Positions 8,152 through 17,229 are shown, numbered from the stretch's first letter. The stretch: 64,000 bases of DNA from Burkholderia sp. WSM2232 (GCF_000472545.1 NZ_AWZV01000015.1:1-64000), one strand, 5' to 3'. The notes: a model not told the origin generated them from the letters alone. Numbers and translations: made by a program.

Positions 8152-8501
8152 CGAAGCGAGTCGGACCTTTGCGTTCGCGTGAGTCCTGCAGACAAATGTT
8201 TATTCGGGGTTTCGCGCTTGCTCGGCAACGTTGGATTTCGAGCGGCGCAGAACTGCTCATTCCGGAGTCGCCCCGTTACACAGCGCGATAGGCAGACGTG
8301 ATTTGCACCGAATCCCCGTTTGCACAATCCAGTGGCCGTCGGATACATTATCAAGTCGGCATCAGTAAATTTGACGTCAACCAGCCCATTGGCTGGTGCG
8401 GCCGATGGCGCCCCGGCCCAGCCATTTCCGAAACCATGATGCCGACTCGATAACAGCCCGACTGTAGTAGCGAAGATGTGCCCGGAAGAACTGCGTGACA
8501 C

Positions 8502-8522
8502 GCTAAGCCAGAGTGGCTTAGC
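8502..8522. promoter_or_regulatory. Inverted repeat in the acoR leader
   Basis: GCTAAGCCA (8502-8510) and TGGCTTAGC (8514-8522) form a perfect 9-bp dyad with a 3-nt spacer, ending 52 bp before the acoR start. There is no T tract, so an operator or an mRNA hairpin that limits acoR expression is more likely than a terminator. Confidence 0.5.
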
Positions 8523-8574
8523 CGGTCAGCGCCTTCGCACTCCGTATGAGGCACCTGATACACAGGAGACAGCG

Positions 8575-10575
8575 ATGGACCAGTCGCAACGCCAGCACAT
8601 CGAAACAGTCCTCCTGACGACCACCAGTGGATCGGCGGCAGGCGCACGCGCGCACGATGCGATCATCCAGAGTTCGTGGCGGCGTTGCGTGCACCAGTAC
8701 GGTCTTGATCCTGCCCGCATGCAGGAGGCGCGCATCCTGCCGCAGTTCCGTTTGCGCGAACATCAGCAACGTATCGACGATTTCACGCGGATCGCCCGCC
8801 ACGGCCTCGACACCTTGTACAGCCAGGTGGGAGGGATGGGCTACGTGGTCCTGTTGACGGATGCCGACGGCGTCACTGTCGACTTTCGCGGCGAGGCCAA
8901 TGCGGACGCAGCCCTGCGCCGCGCCGGCCTGTATCTGGGCGCCGAATGGAGTGAGAACGGCGCGGGCACCTGCGCGGTGGGTACTGCGCTCGCGACAGGT
9001 CAGGCGTTGACTGTGCATCAGGACGATCATTTCGATGCGACGCACATTCCGTTGACCTGCACCGCTGCGCCGCTGTTCGATTCGTATGGCCAGCTCAACG
9101 CGATTCTCGACATCTCCGCATTGTGTTCACCGCAGGCCAAGTACAGTCAAATGCTTGCGCTCCAACTGGTGCGCATGTACGCGAACCGGATCGAGGACGC
9201 TAACTTTCTGCGCCGGCATCGGCAGGACTGGATGCTCAAGCTCAGTCCGGCGCCCGAGTTCCTCGATGTCAATCCGGAGTATCTGATTGCTCTCGACGCC
9301 GGCGGCCGGATCTCCGGCCATAACCGCCGTGCGCAGCAAATGCTGATAGCCGAGCCGGGTGTCGAGACAATGGGCCAGTCTCTGCTCGGCATGCGATTCG
9401 ATGAGCTGTTTGATGCCCGCCCGGAAGACCTCGGTCGCTTCGTTTATTCGCGACCCAGCGAGCAGCGCGTCCTGCGGTTGAGCCGTAGTGGGAAACGGCT
9501 GTACCTGAGCGTGATGCCGCCCGTGCTGCGCTTGCACCATCCGATGCAGGACGACGTATCGCCGCCGCTGCCAACCGAGCTGGCTGCGCTATGCGGTGGC
9601 GATGCGGCATTACAGCAGCAATTGCAGCGTGCTGCCAGGCTGATTGATTCGCCGATCAATCTACTGATCAACGGCGAGACCGGAAGCGGCAAGGAATTCC
9701 TGGCCAAGGCACTGCATCGAGCCAGCTCGCGTCGCAATGGCCCGTTCATCGCGGTCAACTGCGCGGCGATCCCCGAAGCGCTGATCGAAAGCGAACTGTT
9801 CGGACATCTACCCAACAGTTTCTCGGGCGCCGGTTCGAAACCGAAGCGCGGCCTGATCGAGGAGGCCAACGGCGGCACGCTATTCCTCGACGAGATTGGC
9901 GACATGCCGCGCGAGCTGCAGTCGCGTCTGCTGCGGGTACTGTCCGAAGGCGAGGTGCTGGCGATCGGCGCTTCGCGTCCCGTGCCCGTCGACGTGCGGG
10001 TGATTTCGGCCACCCACCATCCGCTTGACCAATTGATCAGCACCGGGCGGTTTCGCGAGGACCTGTATTACCGTCTCAACGGTGCACGCCTTGTACTGCC
10101 GCCGTTGCGCGAGCGCAGCGATCTGGACTGGCTGGTGCAAAAGCTGCTCGCCGTGCCAGGAACCGGGTCCGGCTTCACGATCTCGGAGGCCGCGCGTGAG
10201 CGGCTGCATCGGCATCGCTGGCCGGGCAACCTGCGCGAACTGCGCAATGCGCTCGAATATGCCCGAGCGGTTTGCAGCCACGAACACATCGAAGCGCATG
10301 ACCTCCCCGAAGGCATAGGCGACACGGCCGTGGACACCCTCGCGGAACCTGCGTCGTCAGATCCGGCGGCGCATCCGGCCCATGCACACGACGGGACCAC
10401 CTTGCCGGCCGAGGGCAAGCTGCTCATGCAGCACCTGCGCGCCTCGGGCTGGAATCTGAGCGCCGTCGCGCGCGAGATCGGTATCAGCCGCATGACACTG
10501 TATCGCCGCATGGCGCGCTACGGGATTCAGTCGCCAAACCGCAGCGACGCCAAAGCAGGCGATATTCAGCGCTGA
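8575..10575 (+). CDS. acoR: AcoR-type sigma-54-dependent activator of acetoin catabolism
   Basis: The 666-aa product has an N-terminal GAF-type sensor (about 70-205), a PAS-like segment (about 230-315), an AAA+ sigma-54 interaction domain (about 335-560) with Walker A GETGSGKE at 367-374 and Walker B LFLDE near 436-440, and a Fis-type HTH (about 625-655, WNLSAVAREIGISRMTLYRR). The loop that contacts sigma-54 reads NSFSGA (414-419) instead of the usual GAFTGA. An upstream in-frame extension exists, but the ATG at 8575 follows an excellent AGGAGA Shine-Dalgarno. The gene lies directly upstream of acoX, so it should activate that operon on acetoin. Confidence 0.9.
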   Translation: MDQSQRQHIETVLLTTTSGSAAGARAHDAIIQSSWRRCVHQYGLDPARMQEARILPQFRLREHQQRIDDFTRIARHGLDTLYSQVGGMGYVVLLTDADGVTVDFRGEANADAALRRAGLYLGAEWSENGAGTCAVGTALATGQALTVHQDDHFDATHIPLTCTAAPLFDSYGQLNAILDISALCSPQAKYSQMLALQLVRMYANRIEDANFLRRHRQDWMLKLSPAPEFLDVNPEYLIALDAGGRISGHNRRAQQMLIAEPGVETMGQSLLGMRFDELFDARPEDLGRFVYSRPSEQRVLRLSRSGKRLYLSVMPPVLRLHHPMQDDVSPPLPTELAALCGGDAALQQQLQRAARLIDSPINLLINGETGSGKEFLAKALHRASSRRNGPFIAVNCAAIPEALIESELFGHLPNSFSGAGSKPKRGLIEEANGGTLFLDEIGDMPRELQSRLLRVLSEGEVLAIGASRPVPVDVRVISATHHPLDQLISTGRFREDLYYRLNGARLVLPPLRERSDLDWLVQKLLAVPGTGSGFTISEAARERLHRHRWPGNLRELRNALEYARAVCSHEHIEAHDLPEGIGDTAVDTLAEPASSDPAAHPAHAHDGTTLPAEGKLLMQHLRASGWNLSAVAREIGISRMTLYRRMARYGIQSPNRSDAKAGDIQR

Positions 10576-10631
10576 CTGCGTGGCTGCCGCGTGCGGCCGA
10601 TACGCGTGTCCAGCATGATGCAACTGCACGT

Positions 10632-10645
10632 GTGACACCTGTCAC
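10632..10645. promoter_or_regulatory. Palindromic upstream activating site, probable AcoR site
   Basis: GTGACA-CC-TGTCAC is a perfect dyad, about 85-98 bp upstream of the sigma-54 promoter. This is the usual distance for an enhancer site bound by a Fis-type HTH dimer. The assignment to AcoR is by position. Confidence 0.55.
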
Positions 10646-10729
10646 GGCACACGGCTGCGTCTGTGCATTTCGCGCCCATATTTCCGGGTTATCACCTGGG
10701 TTTTCTGTCCCATTGGATCGACACGTCAT

Positions 10730-10745
10730 TGGCATAGCAGTTGCA
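10730..10745 (+). promoter_or_regulatory. Sigma-54 (-24/-12) promoter of the aco operon
   Basis: TGGCATAGCAGTTGCA matches the sigma-54 consensus TGGCAC-N5-TTGCA, with GG and GC exactly 10 nt apart. Transcription would begin near 10757, just ahead of the acoX Shine-Dalgarno. It fits control by the adjacent AcoR. Confidence 0.85.
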
Positions 10746-10785
10746 GTAGGTGGGCCTGTCAAAACAAGTACATCAGGAGACAGGC

Positions 10786-11880
10786 ATGCGCGAACCTGCG
10801 CCGGTTCGTTCGCCGCTGGTCGGCATCATCGCCAACCCCATTTCGGCACGCGATATCCGTCGAGTCATCGCGAACGCGAACAGCCTGCAACTGGCCGACC
10901 GCGTGAATATCGTGCTGCGGCTGTTGTCTGCGCTGGCCGCGGGCGGCGTTGGCCGCGTGCTGATGATGCCGGATCGGGAAGGGTTGCGGGCAATGCTGCA
11001 GCGGCACCTTGCGCGTTCTTCAGGGCCTGACTGCACGCTGGCGGCGGTCGATTATCTGAACATGGCTGTCACTGGCAGCGTGGACGACACGCTGTGCGCC
11101 GCACGAATGATGCGAGAGGCCGGTGTAGCGGCTATCGTGGTCCTCGGCGGTGACGGGACGCATCGCGCGGTAGTCCGCGAGTGCGGCGACGTGCCGATCG
11201 TCGGGCTTTCCACGGGCACCAACAACGCCTTTCCCGAAATGCGCGAGCCCACTATCACCGGGCTGGCTACCGCCCTGTTCGCAAGCGGGCGCATCCCGGC
11301 GCGGTGCGCGCTCGCGAGTAACAAGCGCCTCGAAGTGACGATTCGCGAGCCGAACGGTGCGGTGCACACGGATATCGCACTGGTCGACGCGGTCATCTCC
11401 CGCGAGCAATACATCGGCGCGCGTGCGGTGTGGAAGACCGACATGCTGACGGCGGTGTATGTGTCATATGCGAGTCCGCAGGCAATCGGCCTGTCCGCGA
11501 TCGCGGGCCTGCTCGAACCGGTTGGCCGGCACGAGCGCGGTGGCCTCGCCATCGAACTGGGCCGTCAGGGGCAATGCGCGTTCGAACTGATGGCTCCGAT
11601 TGCGCCCGGACTGATGCGGTCGGTGCCGGTCGCCTGCTGGCATCGCCTGGAGGACGCCGTGCCAGAGCGTGTGCACCAGGGCGCCGGCATCGTCGCACTC
11701 GACGGCGAGCGCGAGCTGGCATTCGATAAGGATGACGAAGTATTCGTGACACTGCAAGAAAACGCTTTTTCCAGCATCGACGTGGCCGCGTGCATGAGCT
11801 ACGCCGCTGGCGCGCACCTGATGCGCCGCGCCGCGGGCGCAGGCCTGACCGATCCCGAATTCCGCATCTTCACCCCCTAA
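10786..11880 (+). CDS. acoX: AcoX, ATP-NAD kinase-like acetoin catabolism protein
   Basis: This 364-aa protein carries the NAD-kinase-type motif VVLGGDGTHRAVV (GGDGT at 121-125), and FSTGTNN-like LSTGTNNAFP further on. AcoX is the conserved first gene of aco operons in betaproteobacteria, and its exact biochemical role is not settled. The ATG at 10786 is preferred over an upstream GTG, because it follows an AGGAGA site and lies downstream of the inferred sigma-54 start point. It is followed 20 bp later by acoA. Confidence 0.88.
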   Translation: MREPAPVRSPLVGIIANPISARDIRRVIANANSLQLADRVNIVLRLLSALAAGGVGRVLMMPDREGLRAMLQRHLARSSGPDCTLAAVDYLNMAVTGSVDDTLCAARMMREAGVAAIVVLGGDGTHRAVVRECGDVPIVGLSTGTNNAFPEMREPTITGLATALFASGRIPARCALASNKRLEVTIREPNGAVHTDIALVDAVISREQYIGARAVWKTDMLTAVYVSYASPQAIGLSAIAGLLEPVGRHERGGLAIELGRQGQCAFELMAPIAPGLMRSVPVACWHRLEDAVPERVHQGAGIVALDGERELAFDKDDEVFVTLQENAFSSIDVAACMSYAAGAHLMRRAAGAGLTDPEFRIFTP

Positions 11881-11900
11881 ACCTGAAAAAGGAGACAAAC

Positions 11901-12902
11901 ATGCAAGCAGACATCGCTGCAGGGCAGGCCCGGCTGCCGCTAGACAAGGAGGCGCTGCTCGCGGTCTATCGCAAGATGCGCACGATCCGCGAGTTCGAGG
12001 AGCGGCTGCACGTCGACTTTGGCCGTGGCGACATCCCCGGCTTCGTTCATCTCTATGCCGGTGAGGAAGCGACCGGCGTCGGCATCCTGCATCACCTGGG
12101 CGACGGCGATCGCATTGCGAGCACGCATCGCGGACATGGCCATTGCATCGCCAAAGGCGTGGACCCCGTGGCGATGATGAAGGAGATCTACGGTCGAAAG
12201 GGGGGCTCCTGCAACGGCAAGGGCGGCTCGATGCATATCGCGGATCTGTCGAAGGGAATGATGGGTGCCAACGGCATTCTCGGTGCCGGTGCGCCGTTGA
12301 TCTGCGGCGCGGCGCTGGCCGCCAGGTTCCGCGGCAAAGGCGAGGTAGGCGTTACCTTTTGCGGCGACGGCGCGTCGAACCAGGGCACGTTTCTCGAAAG
12401 CCTGAACCTGGCGGCAGTCTGGAATTTGCCGGTGATCTTCGTGATCGAGAACAACGGTTATGCCGAATCCACTGCGCGCGAATACGGTACGGCCGTGGAC
12501 AGCTATGTGGATCGCGCAGCCGGCTTCGGCATTCCTGGCGTGACGGTGGACGGCACCGACTTCTTCGCCGTGCACGAGGCCGCAGGCGAGGTCATCCGGC
12601 GCGCGCGCGAGGGTGGCGGCCCGTCGTTGCTCGAATGCAAGACGGTGCGCTTCTTCGGCCACTTCGAAGGAGATGCACAGACTTATCGCGGCCCCGGCGA
12701 ACTCGACGACATTCGCAGCAACAAGGATTGCATCAAGAAGTTCGTGCAAACGGTGGTGCGGGCCGAAGTGATTTCCCGCGATGCACTGGATGCGATTGAT
12801 CGCGAAGTCGCGGCGTTGATCGAGCATTCGGTCGTGGAGGCCAAGGCGGCTCCGCTGCCGGGACCCGACGATCTGCTCGCGGACGTCTACGTCAGCTACT
12901 GA
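11901..12902 (+). CDS. acoA: Acetoin dehydrogenase E1 alpha subunit
   Basis: The 333-aa subunit has the thiamine diphosphate motif GDGASNQGTFLESLNLAAVW, ending in ENN (GDG at 155-157, NN at 184-185), plus the RGHGH and GRKGGSCNGKGGSMH segments of the alpha subunit of 2-oxo-acid/acetoin dehydrogenases. With AcoB it cleaves acetoin to acetaldehyde and transfers the acetyl unit to the lipoyl group of AcoC. The ATG follows an AAAGGAG site. It is part of the acoXABC operon. Confidence 0.95.
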   Translation: MQADIAAGQARLPLDKEALLAVYRKMRTIREFEERLHVDFGRGDIPGFVHLYAGEEATGVGILHHLGDGDRIASTHRGHGHCIAKGVDPVAMMKEIYGRKGGSCNGKGGSMHIADLSKGMMGANGILGAGAPLICGAALAARFRGKGEVGVTFCGDGASNQGTFLESLNLAAVWNLPVIFVIENNGYAESTAREYGTAVDSYVDRAAGFGIPGVTVDGTDFFAVHEAAGEVIRRAREGGGPSLLECKTVRFFGHFEGDAQTYRGPGELDDIRSNKDCIKKFVQTVVRAEVISRDALDAIDREVAALIEHSVVEAKAAPLPGPDDLLADVYVSY

Positions 12903-12953
12903 AATTACCGTGCGACGACCGAACCAATAATTCATCCATCAGGAGACTCCATC

Positions 12954-13970
12954 ATGGCCAGAAAATTGAGTATGAAGCTGGCGATCAATGAAGCGATCGA
13001 CCAGGAAATGACCCGCGACCCGACCGTGATCATGCTGGGCGAGGACATTGTCGGCGGCGCCGGCGCGAACGGTGAAGCGGACGCGTGGGGCGGCGTGCTC
13101 GGCGTAACGAAGGGCCTGTACGCCAAACATGGCGACCGTTTGCTCGACACGCCGCTGTCCGAGTCCGCTTACGTCGGTGCGGCCATCGGCGCCGCCGCGT
13201 GCGGCATGCGGCCGATTGCCGAGCTCATGTTCATCGACTTCATGGGTGTGTGCTTCGATCAGATCTACAACCAGGCCGCGAAGTTTCGCTACATGTTCGG
13301 CGGCAAGGCCGAAACGCCGGTCGTGATCCGCGCGATGGTCGGCGCCGGCTTTCGGGCCGCCGCCCAGCACAGCCAGATGCTGACGCCGTTGTTCACGCAC
13401 ATTCCCGGCCTCAAGGTAGTGTGCCCGTCCACGCCTTACGACACCAAGGGGCTGCTGATCCAGGCTATCCGCGACAACGACCCGGTGATCTTCTGCGAAC
13501 ACAAGAACCTGTACGGCCTCGAAGGCGATGTGCCTGAAAGCTCGTACACGGTGCCGTTCGGCGAGGCGAACATCGTGCGCGACGGCAAGCACGTATCGAT
13601 CGTCACCTACGGCCTGATGGTTCATCGCGCACTGGAGGCCGCCACCGCACTGGCCGCGGAGGGCATCGAAGCGGAGGTCGTGGATCTGCGCACGCTGTCG
13701 CCACTGGATATGGATACCGTGCTTGAGACGGTGGAGAACACGGGCCGTCTGGTTGTCGTGGACGAGGCCAGTCCACGCTGCAACATCGCGACCGACATCT
13801 CCGCACAGGTGGTTCAACAGGCCTTCGGCGCGCTCAAGGCCGGGATCGAGATGGTCTGTCCACCGCATACGCCGGTGCCCTTCTCGCCCGTGCTGGAAGA
13901 CCTGTACATCCCGAGCGCCGCGCGGATCGCGGACGCGGCGCGCCGCACGATGAAAGGAGGGAAGAACTGA
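12954..13970 (+). CDS. acoB: Acetoin dehydrogenase E1 beta subunit
   Basis: The 338-aa protein matches the transketolase-like beta subunit. It has an N-terminal LGEDIVGGAGANGEADAWGG segment that contributes the E1 catalytic glutamate, a central GAGFRAAAQHSQMLTPLFTH region, and a C-terminal VVDEASPRCN transketolase domain. Its stop overlaps the acoC start by one base (TGATG), so translation is coupled. It forms the E1 tetramer with AcoA. Confidence 0.95.
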   Translation: MARKLSMKLAINEAIDQEMTRDPTVIMLGEDIVGGAGANGEADAWGGVLGVTKGLYAKHGDRLLDTPLSESAYVGAAIGAAACGMRPIAELMFIDFMGVCFDQIYNQAAKFRYMFGGKAETPVVIRAMVGAGFRAAAQHSQMLTPLFTHIPGLKVVCPSTPYDTKGLLIQAIRDNDPVIFCEHKNLYGLEGDVPESSYTVPFGEANIVRDGKHVSIVTYGLMVHRALEAATALAAEGIEAEVVDLRTLSPLDMDTVLETVENTGRLVVVDEASPRCNIATDISAQVVQQAFGALKAGIEMVCPPHTPVPFSPVLEDLYIPSAARIADAARRTMKGGKN

Positions 13971-15079
13971 TGGCCGCGATTACCCCGATCGTGATGCCCA
14001 AGTGGGGGCTGGAGATGCGCGAAGGCACGGTGCAGGACTGGCTGGTGCGGGAAGGCGAGCGCATCGAAGTAGGAACGGCGCTGCTCGACGTGGATACCGA
14101 CAAGATTTCCAACTCGGTGGAAGCACCCGATGCGGGACTGCTGCGCCGCATCGTCGCCCGGAGCGGCGAGACGCTGCCCGTCAAGGCGCTGCTTGGCGTG
14201 CTGGCGGAGATGGACGTGAGCGATGCCGAGATCGATGCGTACGTCGCCGCTTTCGAGGTGCCGGTCATGGAGGGCGACGACGAGGACGCCGGCCCGGCAT
14301 TCGATTACGTCGAGGTGGACGGCATCCGCGTGCGCTATGCGCGACGTGGGCCGGAGTCGGGTACGCCGGTGCTCTTCATCCACGGCTTCGGCGGCGACCT
14401 GAACAACTGGCTGTTCAACCTCGATGCAGTGGCCGCGACGCATCCGGTGATCGCACTCGATCTGCCCGCGCACGGCCTGTCCCAGGTGCGGCTGGCGGGC
14501 ACGACGCTGCAGGAACTGGCCGCCTTCGTCGGCCGCTTCCTGGAGGCCGTCGATGTCCCGTCGGCCCATCTGGTCGGCCACTCGATGGGCGGCGGCGTGG
14601 CAGCGCAACTGGCGGTGGATGCGCCGGGCAAGGTCCGCTCGCTGGCGCTGATCAGCAGCGCCGGCCTGGGCGACGAAGTCAACGCCGATTACACCGATGG
14701 CTTCGTGCGTGCGCAGTCGCGCCGCGAACTCAAGCCCGTGGCCGAACTGCTGTTCAACGACACGGCGCTCGTGAGCCGACAGTTGCTGGACGATCTGCTC
14801 AAGTACAAGCGGCTCGACGGTGTCGCTGAAGCACTCGACGCGCTGGGCACGCAGTTGTTCGGCGGCGGCAGGCAACGCGAGCAGCCCGGCCGGGCGCTCA
14901 GCCGCTTTGACGGGCCGGTGCTGGTGGTCTGGGGCCGCGAGGACCGCATCATCCCCAGCGCCCATGCCGCCGCCGCGCCTGCCGGCGCGGTGGTGGAAGT
15001 GCTCGACGGCGCTGGCCACATGCCGCAGATGGAAAAGGCCAACGAGGTGAACGCGCTGCTGCGCCAGCACCTGGGCTAG
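13970..15079 (+). CDS. acoC: AcoC, lipoyl-domain/alpha-beta-hydrolase E2 of the acetoin system
   Basis: The 369-aa protein joins an N-terminal lipoyl domain (lipoylation lysine K45 in DVDTDKISNS) to an alpha/beta hydrolase domain from about residue 112. That domain has a full triad: S205 (GHSMGG), D325 and H350 (GAGHMPQME). This is the known AcoC plan, which replaces the usual E2 acyltransferase core. It receives the acetyl group from AcoAB and passes it to CoA. There is no separate E3-binding domain. No E3 gene (dihydrolipoamide dehydrogenase) is in the operon, so a housekeeping E3 must serve. Confidence 0.92.
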   Translation: MAAITPIVMPKWGLEMREGTVQDWLVREGERIEVGTALLDVDTDKISNSVEAPDAGLLRRIVARSGETLPVKALLGVLAEMDVSDAEIDAYVAAFEVPVMEGDDEDAGPAFDYVEVDGIRVRYARRGPESGTPVLFIHGFGGDLNNWLFNLDAVAATHPVIALDLPAHGLSQVRLAGTTLQELAAFVGRFLEAVDVPSAHLVGHSMGGGVAAQLAVDAPGKVRSLALISSAGLGDEVNADYTDGFVRAQSRRELKPVAELLFNDTALVSRQLLDDLLKYKRLDGVAEALDALGTQLFGGGRQREQPGRALSRFDGPVLVVWGREDRIIPSAHAAAAPAGAVVEVLDGAGHMPQMEKANEVNALLRQHLG

Positions 15080-15212
15080 TGAGGCCGGCCGGCACGAGCG
15101 CGGGCATTCTGCGAAGCGATGCACCTCAGGATGCACCGGTCGATTACCGACGAAGAAAACGGTGGGGTGCCGTGGCGCACCTCATTCAAAACAAACCGGA
15201 GAATCTGCAACG

Positions 15213-16280
15213 ATGAAAGCAGCACGTTTTTATGATCGCGGTGACATTCGCATCGAAGACATTCCCGAGCCCGTCGTCGAGCCGGGCACCGTTGGCATCG
15301 ACGTAGCATGGTGTGGCATCTGCGGCACCGACCTGCATGAATTCATGGAAGGGCCGATTTTCATACCGCCGTGCGGCCATCCGCACCCGATCTCCGGAGA
15401 GTCCGCTCCGATCACCATGGGGCATGAATTCTCTGGCGTCGTGTATGCGGTGGGCGAAGGCGTGACCGATATCGAAGTCGGCCAGCATGTGGTGGTTGAG
15501 CCTTATATCGTGGCCGACGACGTACCCACGGGGCCGGGCGAAAACTATCACCTGTCGAAGAACATGAATTTCATCGGTCTGGGTGGCCGCGGCGGCGGCC
15601 TGGCCGAAAAGATTGCCGTCAAGCGACGCTGGGTGCATCCGGTTTCAAGCGCCATCCCGCTGGATCAGGCCGCGCTGATCGAGCCGCTGTCGGTCGGCCA
15701 CCATGCGTACACCCGTAGCGGCGCGAAGGCGGGGGATGTGGCTCTCGTCGGCGGCGCGGGTCCGATTGGCCTCTTGCTGTCGGCCATTCTCAAAGCCAAG
15801 GGTCTGCGTGTGATCGTGACGGAACTGAGCGCGAAGCGTAAGGAAAAAGCAGGTGAATCCGGCGTGGCCGATCACATCCTCGACCCGTCGGAAGTGGACG
15901 TGGCCGCGGAAGTGATGAAGATCACCAGCGGCAAGGGCGTCGACGTGGCGTTCGAATGCTCGAGCGTGAACAAGGTTCTGGACACGCTGGTGGCCGCTAC
16001 CAAACCAACCGGCGTGGTGGTGATCGTGTCCATCTGGAGCCATCCGGCAACTGTCAACGTGCACAGCGTGGTCATGAAGGAGTTGGACGTGCGCGGCACG
16101 ATTGCGTACTGCAATGACCATCAGGAAACGATCAAGCTGGTGGAGGAAGGCAAGATCGATCTGGCGCCGTTCATCACGCAACGCATCCAACTGGATGACC
16201 TGATTCGCAAAGGATTCGACACCCTGATTCATAACAACGAATCGGCCGTGAAAATTATCGTCCAGCCGAGACTGAAGTGA
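15213..16280 (+). CDS. 2,3-butanediol dehydrogenase (zinc MDR family)
   Basis: This 355-aa medium-chain dehydrogenase has catalytic zinc ligands in WCGICGTDLHEF and MGHEFSG, and an NAD-binding GGAGPIG motif near residue 178. The four structural-zinc cysteines normally found after the VEPY segment are missing (the loop reads YIVADDVPTGPGENYHLSKN). Such loss is known among butanediol dehydrogenases. Its position after acoC indicates that it oxidises 2,3-butanediol to acetoin and feeds the aco pathway. The ATG at 15213 is chosen because the homologous sequence (MKAARFYDRGDIR) starts there. Confidence 0.88.
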   Translation: MKAARFYDRGDIRIEDIPEPVVEPGTVGIDVAWCGICGTDLHEFMEGPIFIPPCGHPHPISGESAPITMGHEFSGVVYAVGEGVTDIEVGQHVVVEPYIVADDVPTGPGENYHLSKNMNFIGLGGRGGGLAEKIAVKRRWVHPVSSAIPLDQAALIEPLSVGHHAYTRSGAKAGDVALVGGAGPIGLLLSAILKAKGLRVIVTELSAKRKEKAGESGVADHILDPSEVDVAAEVMKITSGKGVDVAFECSSVNKVLDTLVAATKPTGVVVIVSIWSHPATVNVHSVVMKELDVRGTIAYCNDHQETIKLVEEGKIDLAPFITQRIQLDDLIRKGFDTLIHNNESAVKIIVQPRLK

Positions 16281-16323
16281 GCGGGGCTCGCGTGTGACAA
16301 GGGCATGGCTGCCTGTTCAGACC

Positions 16324-16363
16324 TCCGGGCTTCGGCTCGTCTGCGGACGAGCCGAAGCCCGGA
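16324..16363. repeat. Perfect 18-bp stem hairpin between bdh and SDR genes
   Basis: The arms 16324-16341 and 16346-16363 are exact reverse complements around a TGCG loop. No T tract follows. Next comes a direct duplication of CATACCAAGG (16367-16376 and 16377-16386), the second copy forming part of the Shine-Dalgarno of the next gene. The hairpin could stabilise the upstream mRNA 3' end, attenuate the operon or derive from an extragenic palindrome. Confidence 0.85.
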
Positions 16364-16394
16364 CACCATACCAAGGCATACCAAGGAGACATTC

Positions 16395-17180
16395 ATGCAG
16401 CAGACTTCTCTTCCCCTCGCCGGCAAAGCGGCCGTCGTGACCGGTGGTGCGCGCGGCATCGGACGTGGCATCGTCATGGCGCTGGCCGAGGCTGGCGCCG
16501 ACATTCTTATCGCGGACCTGCTGGAGGACGAGATGCTCGCCACACAGGAGGCCGTGCGAAGTCTGGGCCGCAAGGCGCTGGTGCGCCGCGTGGACGTGAC
16601 GGACGCTGCGCAGGTGCAGGCCATGGTCGATCAGTCCGTGGCCGAACTGGGCGGGCTCGACATCATGGTCAACTGTGCGGGCGTCATCAACATTCACCCG
16701 GTCGCGGATCTCACCGAGAAGGACTGGGACTTCGTAATGGACGTCAATGCCAAAGGCACATTCCTCGGCTGCAAGGCCGCGCTGGGGCCGATGCTTGCGC
16801 GGCGCTCGGGACGCATCATCAACGTGGCCTCCATCGCGGGTAAGGAGGGCTTTCCCAACCTTGCGCACTACAGCGCGTCCAAATTTGCGGTGGTAGGCTT
16901 TACCAACGCGCTGGCCAAGGAGGTGGCGCAGGAAGGCGTCACCGTCAACGCCATTTGTCCCGGCATCGTGCGTACCTACATGTGGGACCGCCTCGCCGAC
17001 GAGTGGAAGAACGACGGTGAATCGGTGGAGGACTCGTGGGCTCGCCACCAGCTCGCGCTCATTCCGCAGGGACGTGCGCAGACGCCGCAGGACATGGGGC
17101 AAATGGCGCTGTTCTTCGCGACGATGGACAACGTGACCGGCCAGTCCGTCAACGTGGACGGCGGATTTACGTTTCACTAA
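16395..17180 (+). CDS. Short-chain dehydrogenase, probably acetoin/diacetyl reductase type
   Basis: The 261-aa enzyme is a complete classical SDR: cofactor motif TGGARGIGRGI, NCAG at about 93-96, catalytic Ser in NVASIAG, YSASK with the Tyr and Lys, and the C-terminal VTGQSVNVDGGFTFH. An Asp after the second strand (IADLLED) suggests NAD(H). In an aco/bdh operon the most likely role is interconversion of an acetoin or butanediol stereoisomer, complementing the MDR enzyme. That function is inferred from context. Confidence 0.85.
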   Translation: MQQTSLPLAGKAAVVTGGARGIGRGIVMALAEAGADILIADLLEDEMLATQEAVRSLGRKALVRRVDVTDAAQVQAMVDQSVAELGGLDIMVNCAGVINIHPVADLTEKDWDFVMDVNAKGTFLGCKAALGPMLARRSGRIINVASIAGKEGFPNLAHYSASKFAVVGFTNALAKEVAQEGVTVNAICPGIVRTYMWDRLADEWKNDGESVEDSWARHQLALIPQGRAQTPQDMGQMALFFATMDNVTGQSVNVDGGFTFH

Positions 17181-17229
17181 TCCACCAGGCACCGCCGCAC
17201 CAGCTTGCGCCAGTTCGATTTAGGGGCCT

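Noticed and set aside
8476..8574. N-terminal extension of AcoR from an upstream ATG
   Set aside because: The extension has no family sequence, spans the 9-bp dyad, and the ATG at 8575 has a much better Shine-Dalgarno.
13814..15136. 440-aa open frame on the minus strand
   Set aside because: It is a shadow of acoB/acoC with no recognisable motif.
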